From Candidatus Heimdallarchaeota archaeon (lineage in GTDB: Archaea; Asgardarchaeota; Heimdallarchaeia; Heimdallarchaeales; Kariarchaeaceae): 15,525 nt of DNA. The first letter of the stretch is position 1; the number at the start of each line of letters is the position of its first letter. Positions 1-7,174 of this stretch are shown here, piece after piece. The stretch is taken from contig JAAFKL010000181.1 of the NCBI GenBank assembly GCA_021399405.1, forward strand, positions 1-15,525. The letters run 5' to 3'. The notes under the pieces were generated by a model that saw only the letters and a list, made by a program, of their open reading frames with translations, had not been told where the DNA came from and did not search any database. The position numbers and the translations under genes were made by a program.

Positions 1-453
1 ATTGGTGCATCTACATCAATTGTTAAGGATCAAGTTTCTGGGTTTTATTTCGAACAAGCTGCATTTTGGGATTTCCTAGGTGCGTTCTCAACTCTTGGGC
101 TTATTATAGGTGGATTAGGTATGATGATAATTGCAGTACGATCCGTAACCGAGAGGACTAGAGAAATTGGAATGATGCGTTCCATCGGGTTTTCAAGGAA
201 ATCCGTTGTGCAGGGAGTGTTAATTGAAATGCTTATTCTTTCAATTCTAAGTCTAATTATGGGATTCTTGATAGCAATTATTTTCTCAGAGAATTTCGCC
301 TCGAACCTGTTTGGTGTAAAGGCTCAGTACCCAATGGGTCAGATTCTTGGATATGTATTTGGACTATTAGGAATTGGAATCGTTGCTGGAACCATTCCAG
401 GTTATAATGCATCCAAAGTAACTCCAAGCCAAGCGTTGAGATATACGGGATAA
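1..453 (+). CDS. FtsX/MacB-type ABC permease, C-terminal part (5' end outside window)
   Basis: The frame is open from base 1 to a TAA at 453, giving the last 150 residues of a membrane protein whose start lies left of the window. Three hydrophobic segments are visible at about residues 27-46, 74-95 and 113-131 of the visible part. Between the first two lies the cytoplasmic-loop motif VTERTREIGMMRSIGFSR, characteristic of FtsX-like permease domains in MacB/LolC-type ABC systems. The protein ends with the usual short basic/polar tail (NASKVTPSQALRY). Family members are mechanotransmission-type permeases that pair with a MacB/LolD-like ATPase and move lipoproteins, peptides or drugs, or drive envelope processes. 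The partner ATPase and the large extracytoplasmic domain would be upstream. The substrate cannot be told. Confidence 0.88.
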   Translation: MGASTSIVKDQVSGFYFEQAAFWDFLGAFSTLGLIIGGLGMMIIAVRSVTERTREIGMMRSIGFSRKSVVQGVLIEMLILSILSLIMGFLIAIIFSENFASNLFGVKAQYPMGQILGYVFGLLGIGIVAGTIPGYNASKVTPSQALRYTG

Positions 454-479
454 AACTTATCTTCCATAATATAAATATC

Positions 480-485
480 AAAAAA
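480..485 (-). terminator. Oligo-T tract downstream of the NTF2-like gene
   Basis: A run of six A on the plus strand reads as T6 on the minus strand, about 30 bases past the stop codon at 514. Archaeal RNA polymerase terminates at such oligo-T stretches, so this is a plausible terminator for the minus-strand gene. In this AT-rich DNA, chance occurrence is possible. Confidence 0.35.
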
Positions 486-513
486 TTAAATCAATTAAAT
501 TCAATTATCATAT

Positions 514-921
514 TCATTTCCAGGTCTCATGGACGTGGAGCCACATATAATTATTAGTTAATTTTTCATTTCTTTGGAATAACGCTGAACTGATTCTTGT
601 CGTTGTATTGTCACCTTGATGTTGTATTTCATTATATGTTGCTAAGTAAAAATCAGGCGATATCTCATGGACTACAGTCTTTGCTACAGAGATGCGTATA
701 CTTGAATTTTTACCATATGATTTTTCCAAAGAACCTACTAATACAGATCGTATTATCAATTCACCTTGAGGTGATATCATTTGAAAACTTGCATTCATCA
801 CCTCGGTAAATCTCGTAAATTCACTTTGAGGAATGGTACCATTAAACCAATTTTGAAAAAATTCATGAAGTTCCTCAATTTCCTTAGTTATATCTTGTTT
901 CCAATTATCTGTAATTGACAC
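514..921 (-). CDS. NTF2-like (SnoaL/DUF4440-type) small protein
   Basis: A 135-residue soluble protein with no signal peptide. It has an N-terminal amphipathic helix (EIEELHEFFQNWFNG), a run of alternating strands, the segment LATYNEIQHQG, and a closing strand with WLHVHETW. That order, with a helix first and then a curved sheet ending in a W-x-HVHETW strand, matches the cone-shaped NTF2-like fold of DUF4440/SnoaL proteins, which bind small ligands or form small dimeric enzymes. No catalytic set can be assigned, so the function is unknown. The start is GTG at 921; the overlapping ATG at 923 (in ATGTG) leads to a short dead frame. It is convergent with the FtsX-type gene and apparently monocistronic, with a TATA-like element close upstream, compatible with a leaderless transcript. 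Confidence 0.72.
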   Translation of the reverse strand: MSITDNWKQDITKEIEELHEFFQNWFNGTIPQSEFTRFTEVMNASFQMISPQGELIIRSVLVGSLEKSYGKNSSIRISVAKTVVHEISPDFYLATYNEIQHQGDNTTTRISSALFQRNEKLTNNYMWLHVHETWK

Positions 922-932
922 ATTCAGACTTT

Positions 933-949
933 AATTTTATAAATTAAAA
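933..949 (-). promoter_or_regulatory. TATA-like element for the NTF2-like gene
   Basis: The minus strand reads TTTTAATTTATAAAATT just upstream of the GTG at 921. A TATA element about 20-27 bases before the start codon fits an archaeal TBP-dependent promoter with little or no 5' leader. No Shine-Dalgarno sequence is visible in the gap. Confidence 0.4.
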
Positions 950-1046
950 CTAAACCTTAGAATATTGAAAATATCTGATTACAATATTATTATATTACCA
1001 AAATATTACTCGAAAAGAATATGAACTCTAAATTTCAACAAAATTT

Positions 1047-1451
1047 ATGGCATTAATTGTATTTTTAATTGCTTTTCTTACTACAGGGATAGGTTACGCC
1101 CTTGGACAATTACTCGATAGAGAGATTGATATCAATGAACTTGCCGGTTTAAATCAATTTCAGATAGCAGGCTTAATCAACGGACTTGTATGGTTTGTTG
1201 TTTGTTTTGTAGTCTATTTTGGATCTACAAAGTTAGATGAGAAAAAATTTGGACTTATATCTCCTTCATTCATCCTCACATGGTTCTTCGTTGCAATGGG
1301 AATTGTTCTCGGTACAATTCTTGATATTATTATTCAAGGTGATTCAGTCACAATTGATGGCGATTTAATTAAAAACGCTATTTTCCTTAATTTAGCCATT
1401 GCACTTGGTCCGACTGCTTCTGCTTCAATGGGATTAAACGATAAAGACTAA
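1047..1451 (+). CDS. Four-helix integral membrane protein, function unknown
   Basis: I do not recognise this 134-residue protein. It has four hydrophobic segments at about residues 2-21, 41-61, 71-96 and 107-130. They are joined by a short charged loop with DREIDINE after the first helix, a Lys-rich loop (STKLDEKKFG) after the second, and an acidic loop (QGDSVTIDGD) after the third. The third and fourth helices contain small-residue patterns (GIVLGT, GPTASASMG) suited to helix packing. No catalytic or transport motif is evident. The ATG at 1047 lies at the edge of the first hydrophobic segment. An AT-rich run precedes it, without a clear ribosome-binding site. Its TAA at 1449-1451 sits only three bases from the stop codon of the convergent ribonuclease gene, so the two transcripts must overlap at their 3' ends. 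Confidence 0.68.
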   Translation: MALIVFLIAFLTTGIGYALGQLLDREIDINELAGLNQFQIAGLINGLVWFVVCFVVYFGSTKLDEKKFGLISPSFILTWFFVAMGIVLGTILDIIIQGDSVTIDGDLIKNAIFLNLAIALGPTASASMGLNDKD

Positions 1452-1454
1452 CAA

Positions 1455-4154
1455 TTATGAGGAGGGAGCACCAATTACTCTACCCTGGATATGATCCCAG
1501 GAAACAAAATTAATAGCCATATGATCTCCTAATTTAACCAAGATTTCAATTGGCTCATCATCATCCGCATCTTGCAGTAGATCACGCCAGGTATCAACAG
1601 TTACTTCTTCAAAAATTTGATCAGTCGACTTAAAACCAACAAAACACATACTAGCATGCTCATCAACAAATGTAGGTCTGGTAGTTATTTTTGATAAAGG
1701 GATACGAGCATCAATTCCGTTAGGGAGCATTACATACACCGTACCTCCAGTAATTGAAGATACAATTCCCAATCGATTTTCAGAATATTTGGGATTCCGC
1801 GTGAGAAAACTAAATCCAGATCCCACAACTGTTTTTTCCAACCTATCTGCAATATCGAACTGATCATTACAATGCAATGCGATATTTTCTAATTCCTCGG
1901 CATCATATGAGTGATCCTCATCGGCAATCATAGCTTTACAAATACGATGAGTAATTATATCAGGATAACGTCTGATAGGGCTTGTAAAATGTGAATACGA
2001 AGTTGAACCTAATCCGAAGTGTCCGTAATTAATTGCAGAGTAGAGTGCTTTTGATAGAGCCCGTAAAATTGTTAGGTAAGCAATTTTCTGATCCTCGGGA
2101 TCTTCAATTTTTTCCACATAAGAGATTGCATCAGTAAATGGTTTCAAAATTTCTTCTTGTTTTTCTTCAGATAATTGAGCCAATCCGGTCATACTAGGTA
2201 ATAATACTTCGTCTTCATCTTCAGGAGCATCAGCTTCCAATTTTTCTTTCAATTGATCGGCTAAATCAGAACCACCACCAAAACTAAAGGAGATATTTCC
2301 ACCCCCTCCTGAAGCCAACATATCCATCAATGATGTCCCAGAGCCCTCTTCATCAGAAGTTTTCTCATCCTCGTTTAAATCAGGCATTTCAATATTTATT
2401 TCTAAGCCAAGAACCTTTGCGTGGGCATTTAACCTATCAACATTTATTTGATCTGGCAAAGGATGATCACGATATATATTTGGTAAATTATTATTTTCAA
2501 GAATTTCAGCTACCGTTTCATTTGCAGCAACCATAAATGCTTCAATCATTTTAGTTGAGTTTGAAGATGATTTAGTCTGTACGGACATTTTATCTTCTAA
2601 TTCAAGTCTTATCTCCTCAGTTTCTAGATTTAATCCTTTTCTAAATGTTCGAATTAACTGGGAAAATTTGAATAGAGTGAGAAATGGCTCATTTTCCTCA
2701 TCAATGGCTTTGTTTACTTCATCATAAGATAAATTCTTATCGACATTAATTACTGAATTATGTACTTTGCACTTCTTTATGATTTTCTTGCCAGTTTTAT
2801 CAAAATGTATCTCACCAGTCATAGCAAGTCTTGGTAATTGCTCATTTAAGGAACACAAGTTGTCTGACAGATGAGTCGGTAGCATGGGTATAGTTTTAGT
2901 AGGAAGATAAACTGATGTTGCTCTTCCTCTCGCATGGATATCTAAACTTGAATCTTTTTCCACATAATGTGCTACATCTGCAATGTGGACCCATAAGACG
3001 TATCCATCTTTAGTTATATCAAGTGAGACTGCATCATCGAAATCTTTTGCTGTTGGAGGATCTATTGTATAAGCTTCTAAATGTTGCAAATCTAAACGTC
3101 CCTCAAAAAGTTCAGGGGTTTCCTTTGGTTCACGGTATGCAGAAGCGATTTCTTCGATTCTCTCATCAGTTTCCCAATAAAAGTTAGGAGCAAGTTTAAT
3201 GACTCTTTTAGATATTGCCAAAAGAGCCTCAGTATCATTCCAATGACCTACACGAATAAGTAATTTCACGAATGCGTCGGCAAATGAAGTTCGTCCCTCA
3301 TTAACCCAGTCTTCAGCAAGATGAGCAGTATAGGTTCTAAGTGAAAATCCATCTAATGTGTAAATATGAGTTGAACCCAAACCAATTTCAGGCCAAGCAT
3401 CATTTAGAACAAAATATTCCATAATTGGCAATAACCATTGAAATCGATTCAATTCGTCTTTGTTAAATTTAATATTATCCCAATCGAGGGGGGCTCGAAT
3501 AATTTCTGTTTCTTCAGGATCCTCAGACTCTTCTACTGGGACCTCAATCAGATGAAACATTGCATTTCTTAAGGAGCCAAGCAAATTTGTTTCTAAACCT
3601 ACCTCTTTCTGCATTTCTTCTGAGATAGGTTTCCAATTTTGATTTGACGAATCAAAATAACCCTTACCATAAGCACGACATGTTTCAAGTAGATCCTTCA
3701 TCTTTTTCATTCGATTTCTACTTATTTCATCTTCAGCTAAACCATACCAAACGAGAGCGATTTTGCTTACTGTATAATCCTCATCAACTGAGTAAAATGA
3801 TGAGTTAACTAATTTTTTCCACAGACTACGTTCATTCAATTCTCCGATTGTCTCTTCAATTTGAGTTACTTTTTGCTGCCTTGATACGATCCGATTAATT
3901 AGTACTTTTAGTTCCTTGGTTAACTCGTTCCCTGATGGAAGATTATTGGCTTTCAACGGAATAAATTCACCGAGTTTCTTTTTCAAGAGATTACGCTGTT
4001 TAGTTTCCTGCTTTCCTTTTATTGTATATAATTCAACAAATCGTTCTTTGCTATTTTTCTTTTTGAAAGTCTTTACGAAAATCCCGTAATTATTGGGAAT
4101 TTCAATATTGAATAACCCCGGTTTGAACTCAACGAGCTCTCCTTTAGTCGCCAC
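1455..4154 (-). CDS. RNB-domain 3'-5' exoribonuclease (RNase II/R family)
   Basis: An 899-residue protein. The RNB catalytic core starts near residue 350. TIDPPTAKDFDDAV holds the metal-binding aspartates D365, D371, D373 and D374, and YSHFTSPIRRYPD (720-732) carries the conserved catalytic-region arginine R728. An S1-like strand set follows (RLGIVSSITGGTVYVMLPNG, from 794). The N-terminal third opens with GELVEF and resembles the N-terminal module of cyanobacterial/plastid-type RNB proteins rather than the cold-shock domains of E. coli RNase R. About residues 597-652 form an acidic and Gly-rich insertion (SGGGG, FGGGS, EDEDE) inside the RNB domain, probably disordered. These enzymes degrade single-stranded RNA processively to nucleoside monophosphates; in archaea they are sparsely distributed. 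The start is GTG at 4154, preceded by AT-rich DNA without a Shine-Dalgarno site. The gene is divergent from the DUF35 gene. Confidence 0.92.
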   Translation of the reverse strand: MATKGELVEFKPGLFNIEIPNNYGIFVKTFKKKNSKERFVELYTIKGKQETKQRNLLKKKLGEFIPLKANNLPSGNELTKELKVLINRIVSRQQKVTQIEETIGELNERSLWKKLVNSSFYSVDEDYTVSKIALVWYGLAEDEISRNRMKKMKDLLETCRAYGKGYFDSSNQNWKPISEEMQKEVGLETNLLGSLRNAMFHLIEVPVEESEDPEETEIIRAPLDWDNIKFNKDELNRFQWLLPIMEYFVLNDAWPEIGLGSTHIYTLDGFSLRTYTAHLAEDWVNEGRTSFADAFVKLLIRVGHWNDTEALLAISKRVIKLAPNFYWETDERIEEIASAYREPKETPELFEGRLDLQHLEAYTIDPPTAKDFDDAVSLDITKDGYVLWVHIADVAHYVEKDSSLDIHARGRATSVYLPTKTIPMLPTHLSDNLCSLNEQLPRLAMTGEIHFDKTGKKIIKKCKVHNSVINVDKNLSYDEVNKAIDEENEPFLTLFKFSQLIRTFRKGLNLETEEIRLELEDKMSVQTKSSSNSTKMIEAFMVAANETVAEILENNNLPNIYRDHPLPDQINVDRLNAHAKVLGLEINIEMPDLNEDEKTSDEEGSGTSLMDMLASGGGGNISFSFGGGSDLADQLKEKLEADAPEDEDEVLLPSMTGLAQLSEEKQEEILKPFTDAISYVEKIEDPEDQKIAYLTILRALSKALYSAINYGHFGLGSTSYSHFTSPIRRYPDIITHRICKAMIADEDHSYDAEELENIALHCNDQFDIADRLEKTVVGSGFSFLTRNPKYSENRLGIVSSITGGTVYVMLPNGIDARIPLSKITTRPTFVDEHASMCFVGFKSTDQIFEEVTVDTWRDLLQDADDDEPIEILVKLGDHMAINFVSWDHIQGRVIGAPSS

Positions 4155-4397
4155 AATATACTCTTTGTAAAAATACCCATATTATTCGATCGATTGCAAA
4201 CTGAATGTTGAATTTCTTTTTCACCATTTCTATACATCGAGTCAGTAGAATTATTGGGAAGTTTTCAATTTATATTAATTTGGAGAAATAACCTATAATC
4301 TCATTTTATGGAAATTTGACATCCCATTTAATCTCTCTAGTTTAATCAAGAAAATTAATTTCAATATATTCAATTACACTCTATATTAGTTATCAAT
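4155..4397. other. Divergent intergenic region between ribonuclease and DUF35 genes
   Basis: This AT-rich region holds no open frame worth calling and must contain both start-site regions. On the plus strand there is one fair TATA-like element near 4362-4370. On the minus strand a weak AT-rich element (AATAATAT, about 25-32 bases before the GTG at 4154) could serve the ribonuclease gene. I see no repeat or riboswitch-like fold. Confidence 0.4.
4362..4370 (+). promoter_or_regulatory. TATA-like element for the DUF35 gene
   Basis: The sequence CAATATATT lies about 28-36 bases before the GTG at 4398. That spacing is right for an archaeal promoter giving a leaderless or almost leaderless mRNA. 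No ribosome-binding site is seen between it and the start. Confidence 0.4.
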
Positions 4398-4799
4398 GTG
4401 AGTCAACCATTACTGAAAGATGGAATTCCCTATCATATTGACAAATCATCAACAATGAAACCGTATTGGGATGGATTAAATGAGAAAAAGCTAGTCACAA
4501 CTAAGTGCGAAAAATGCTCAACTCTCCATTTTCCTCCTACTCCTCAATTATGCACAAATTGCTTTGGAACCAAAATTATATGGAAAGAATTACCATTATC
4601 AGGAACTATCAGCACCTGGACCAGAGTAATTGTGCCTCCAGAAGGTTTCTTTGGAGAATATATACTTGCATCAGTTGTTGTTGATGAGCTTAATAAACCA
4701 ATTTTGGGAAGATACGTTGGTGAGGACCCGCAAATTGGTAAAAAAATCAAAATTTCATTTGAACTAGTAAAAGATCAGTATCTGCTAATTTTTGAATAA
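4398..4799 (+). CDS. Zn-ribbon OB-fold protein (DUF35 family)
   Basis: A 133-residue soluble protein with the family's two-part layout. After an N-terminal helix (MKPYWDGLNEKKL), a rubredoxin-like zinc ribbon is formed by C37-x2-C40 and C52-x2-C55. A C-terminal OB-fold of about 75 residues follows (SGTISTWTRVIVPPEGF, then ILASVVVDEL and the strand pair around GRYVG). In archaea, DUF35 proteins bridge acetoacetyl-CoA thiolase and HMG-CoA synthase in the mevalonate pathway, or act as acyl-CoA-binding partners of thiolases. Here no thiolase or synthase gene is adjacent, so the partner must be encoded elsewhere. The start is GTG at 4398, overlapping an ATG whose second codon is a stop (ATGTGA). 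The gene is convergent with rpo6, 23 bases away. Confidence 0.88.
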   Translation: MSQPLLKDGIPYHIDKSSTMKPYWDGLNEKKLVTTKCEKCSTLHFPPTPQLCTNCFGTKIIWKELPLSGTISTWTRVIVPPEGFFGEYILASVVVDELNKPILGRYVGEDPQIGKKIKISFELVKDQYLLIFE

Positions 4800-4822
4800 T
4801 CGACAAAATAACTTATAATATT

Positions 4823-5140
4823 TTATTCAGAATCATCTAATTTGATCTGACTGATGAATTCCCTGTCCGCTAACCACTGGATAGGTATCAATTGAAATTC
4901 TCTGTTTGGGTTCCACCGTTGTAAACCTACTGGGAGAACTCTTGCCTTTAATTCAGACATTGCAACGTCTACTGGCTGAAAATCATCGGGATCAGTTTCG
5001 ATCAAAACAGGAGCTCCCTGAGAAATTTGAAGTGCACGAGCACCAACAATCCGAGCTCTTTCATAACGGGTTAAGACTGCTTCTCCGATTAATACGGAGC
5101 CATCATCACTTTTTAGTTCAACATTGGTACCACTGAGCAA
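4823..5140 (-). CDS. rpo6: DNA-directed RNA polymerase subunit Rpo6 (RpoK, Rpb6/omega family)
   Basis: A 105-residue protein with the Rpb6/omega core: [18 protein letters not shown] (23-40) followed by QGAPVLIE and a segment ending in [13 protein letters not shown]. This subunit clamps the largest polymerase subunit and helps assemble the enzyme. Many archaeal homologues stop soon after the LP-x-x-x-R strand. Here about 30 more residues follow ([19 protein letters not shown] onward), as in eukaryotic Rpb6, whose tail forms an extra strand. The start is TTG at 5140: an in-frame TAA lies directly before it, no in-frame ATG or GTG precedes the core, and GGAGG lies ten bases upstream. A TATA-like box lies further upstream. 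The N-terminal acidic extension of eukaryotic Rpb6 is absent. Confidence 0.92.
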   Translation of the reverse strand: MLSGTNVELKSDDGSVLIGEAVLTRYERARIVGARALQISQGAPVLIETDPDDFQPVDVAMSELKARVLPVGLQRWNPNREFQLIPIQWLADREFISQIKLDDSE

Positions 5141-5150
5141 TTAAAGAAAA

Positions 5151-5155
5151 CCTCC
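5151..5155 (-). promoter_or_regulatory. Shine-Dalgarno site that fixes the TTG start of rpo6
   Basis: The minus strand carries GGAGG ten bases before the TTG at 5140. Because a stop codon directly precedes the TTG in frame, this site and the TTG together define the start. An ATG at 5160 is in another frame and does not lead into Rpo6. Confidence 0.6.
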
Positions 5156-5179
5156 ACCATTAAAAAATCGTGGGTAATT

Positions 5180-5193
5180 CTATATTATATATT
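5180..5193 (-). promoter_or_regulatory. TATA box of rpo6
   Basis: The minus strand reads AATATATAATATAG about 40-53 bases before the TTG. An archaeal TATA box centred here predicts transcription starting near 5160. That leaves a leader of roughly 20 bases that includes the GGAGG site, so box and leader agree with each other. Confidence 0.5.
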
Positions 5194-5199
5194 AGATTT

Positions 5200-5206
5200 A
5201 AAAAAA
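5200..5206 (-). terminator. T7 tract downstream of the ABC exporter operon
   Basis: Seven T on the minus strand (seven A on the plus strand) lie between the exporter stop at 5282 and the rpo6 TATA box. The position suits an archaeal oligo-T terminator that separates the exporter transcript from rpo6. No stable hairpin accompanies it. Confidence 0.4.
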
Positions 5207-5281
5207 CTCAGAAACTGACAAACGAAAACACATTAAAACAAATGATCTCCTTGAAAAGAGAAAATCAAATTGAGTCGCTTT

Positions 5282-7174
5282 TTAATCTGAAATCTCAGCC
5301 AATTCAACCTGATTCTTGATTAAATTGTAATAATGACCCTTTTGCTTGAGTAATTCATCATGGGTGCCCTGTTCAACGATATTTCCTTCATCTATAACTA
5401 CTATCGAATCCGCATTTCGGATAGTACTCAATCTATGAGCAATGATAAACGCAGTGCGATCCGAAAGAAGTAATTTTACTGCTTTTTGAATTTGTATTTC
5501 ACTAAATACATCTATAGAACTGGTTGCTTCATCCAGAATGAGAATTCTAGGGTCTGCAAGTAAAACATTAGCAAACATCAATAGTTGACGCTGGCCAACT
5601 GATAATCGCCCTCCTCTTTCTTGTAACGGCGTATCCAATCCATTTTCTAAGTTTAAAACGAATTCTCTTAATCCCACCTGTTCCAGGGCATTTAACATCT
5701 CATCCTTAGTAGCTCTTGGATTTCCTAGTTTCAGATTTTCTCGAATTGAAGTACTGAAAAGAAAATAATCTTGGGGAACAGCCGCTATCTGTGATCTAAA
5801 GGATGGTAATGATACATCACGCACTTCATGACCATCGATTCTAAGTTCTCCTCCTTGGAATTCATATAATCTAGAAAGAATATTGATAATTGTACTCTTC
5901 CCAGCCCCAGTTTTTCCAACCAATGCAATCGTTTTTCCCGCAGGAACATAAAGACTAAACTGATTATAGATTGGTTCATTGGGGAGATACTCAAAATTAA
6001 TTCTATCAAAAACCACTTCACCATTTATTAATGGTAATTCAGGTAGTTCAGGATTTAGAGGCACTTTTGTTTCTGTTTCCATAAGTGCATAAATTCGTTC
6101 AGCACCAGTTAGTGCATCTTGTAGTTGCTGGTAAAATTGTCCTAATAAGACTACAGGTCTGAATAGAATAGCATTATAGTTAAGAAAGGCAATTAATGCT
6201 CCAATCGTAATAGCTCCATCGATAACACGTAAACCTCCCACAAGTATTAGAAATGCAGTTCCAAGTGTACTCATTGTTATTAGGATGGGGAAGAAAATTG
6301 CATTCATGTTATCTGCATTGACCGTTGCTCTTCTATTTGCCTCATTCAAGTTTTCAAATATATCAATATTTTTTGCTTCTCTGTTATGACCTTTAGTGAC
6401 CTTAATTCCAGCTATGGATTCACCAATATTTGCCATAAGTATCGAATTAGTTTTCCTAGTTTCCTTTCTCCTAGGTCTAGTATATTTTCGGGAAAGCACA
6501 CCAATATAGATTACTATAGGAATTAGTATAAATGGTACAAGAGCTAAAATTGGATCAATTAGGAAAATTATTACACTAACGGTTACAACAGTAATTAAGT
6601 TTGCAACATTATTAATTACTTGCCCCCCTAACATTTCACGTATAGCGGCCAAATCACTTGTTAATCTTGACATGATACGGCCAACTTCATTTCGATCGTG
6701 ATAGCTCATATCAAGCTCTTGTAGATGTGTAAATAGTTCTAATCTAATGGCTAATTCAGCCTTATAACCAAGAGTTGCAATCCGTGCAATTTGAGCTCTC
6801 TGAAATAAAAATGTTAAAATTAGTAATGAAACATAAATGAAACCAATCACAGTAACTTCGAACCAGATTAAATCAACCCTTTCGAATTGTGATGAAAGGC
6901 TATCAATCACGTCGTTACTGAGTGAATCTAGAATTTTTACTCCAAATATGTCACCGGTTTTATTTTCTGCGAATCGGTCTATTGAGACGAATAAGATTAA
7001 CGGGGCTAATGCTGTTGTTACTGAGAAAAATAACATTAGAACAAGAATAACAAGTACTTCAGATTTGAAAGGTCTCAAATATCCAAACATGAAACGATAG
7101 AGCTGCTTGTCTGAGTATCCAAACGATCCTCTGGCACTCTCAGCTTCTGCATCATCATGTATATTTCCACTCAT
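5282..7174 (-). CDS. ABC exporter subunit B, catalytic Walker motifs but degenerate signature
   Basis: A 630-residue half-transporter with a six-helix type-IV (MsbA-like) transmembrane domain (about 30-335) followed by an ATPase domain. Walker A is GKTGAGKST (420-428, K426), the Q-loop glutamine is Q468, Walker B is ILILDE (D548, E549), and the switch histidine is H580. The signature is LSVGQ (524-528), with Val replacing the first Gly of LSGGQ. The first extracytoplasmic loop is long (about 65-105). Its ATG overlaps the stop of the upstream ABC gene by one base (TAATG), so translational coupling and a heterodimer are likely. Together with its partner it resembles the TM287/288, LmrCD and BmrCD class: this subunit supplies the working Walker site and the non-canonical signature. 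The exported substrate is unknown; multidrug or lipid export is typical of the family. Confidence 0.93.
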   Translation of the reverse strand: MSGNIHDDAEAESARGSFGYSDKQLYRFMFGYLRPFKSEVLVILVLMLFFSVTTALAPLILFVSIDRFAENKTGDIFGVKILDSLSNDVIDSLSSQFERVDLIWFEVTVIGFIYVSLLILTFLFQRAQIARIATLGYKAELAIRLELFTHLQELDMSYHDRNEVGRIMSRLTSDLAAIREMLGGQVINNVANLITVVTVSVIIFLIDPILALVPFILIPIVIYIGVLSRKYTRPRRKETRKTNSILMANIGESIAGIKVTKGHNREAKNIDIFENLNEANRRATVNADNMNAIFFPILITMSTLGTAFLILVGGLRVIDGAITIGALIAFLNYNAILFRPVVLLGQFYQQLQDALTGAERIYALMETETKVPLNPELPELPLINGEVVFDRINFEYLPNEPIYNQFSLYVPAGKTIALVGKTGAGKSTIINILSRLYEFQGGELRIDGHEVRDVSLPSFRSQIAAVPQDYFLFSTSIRENLKLGNPRATKDEMLNALEQVGLREFVLNLENGLDTPLQERGGRLSVGQRQLLMFANVLLADPRILILDEATSSIDVFSEIQIQKAVKLLLSDRTAFIIAHRLSTIRNADSIVVIDEGNIVEQGTHDELLKQKGHYYNLIKNQVELAEISD

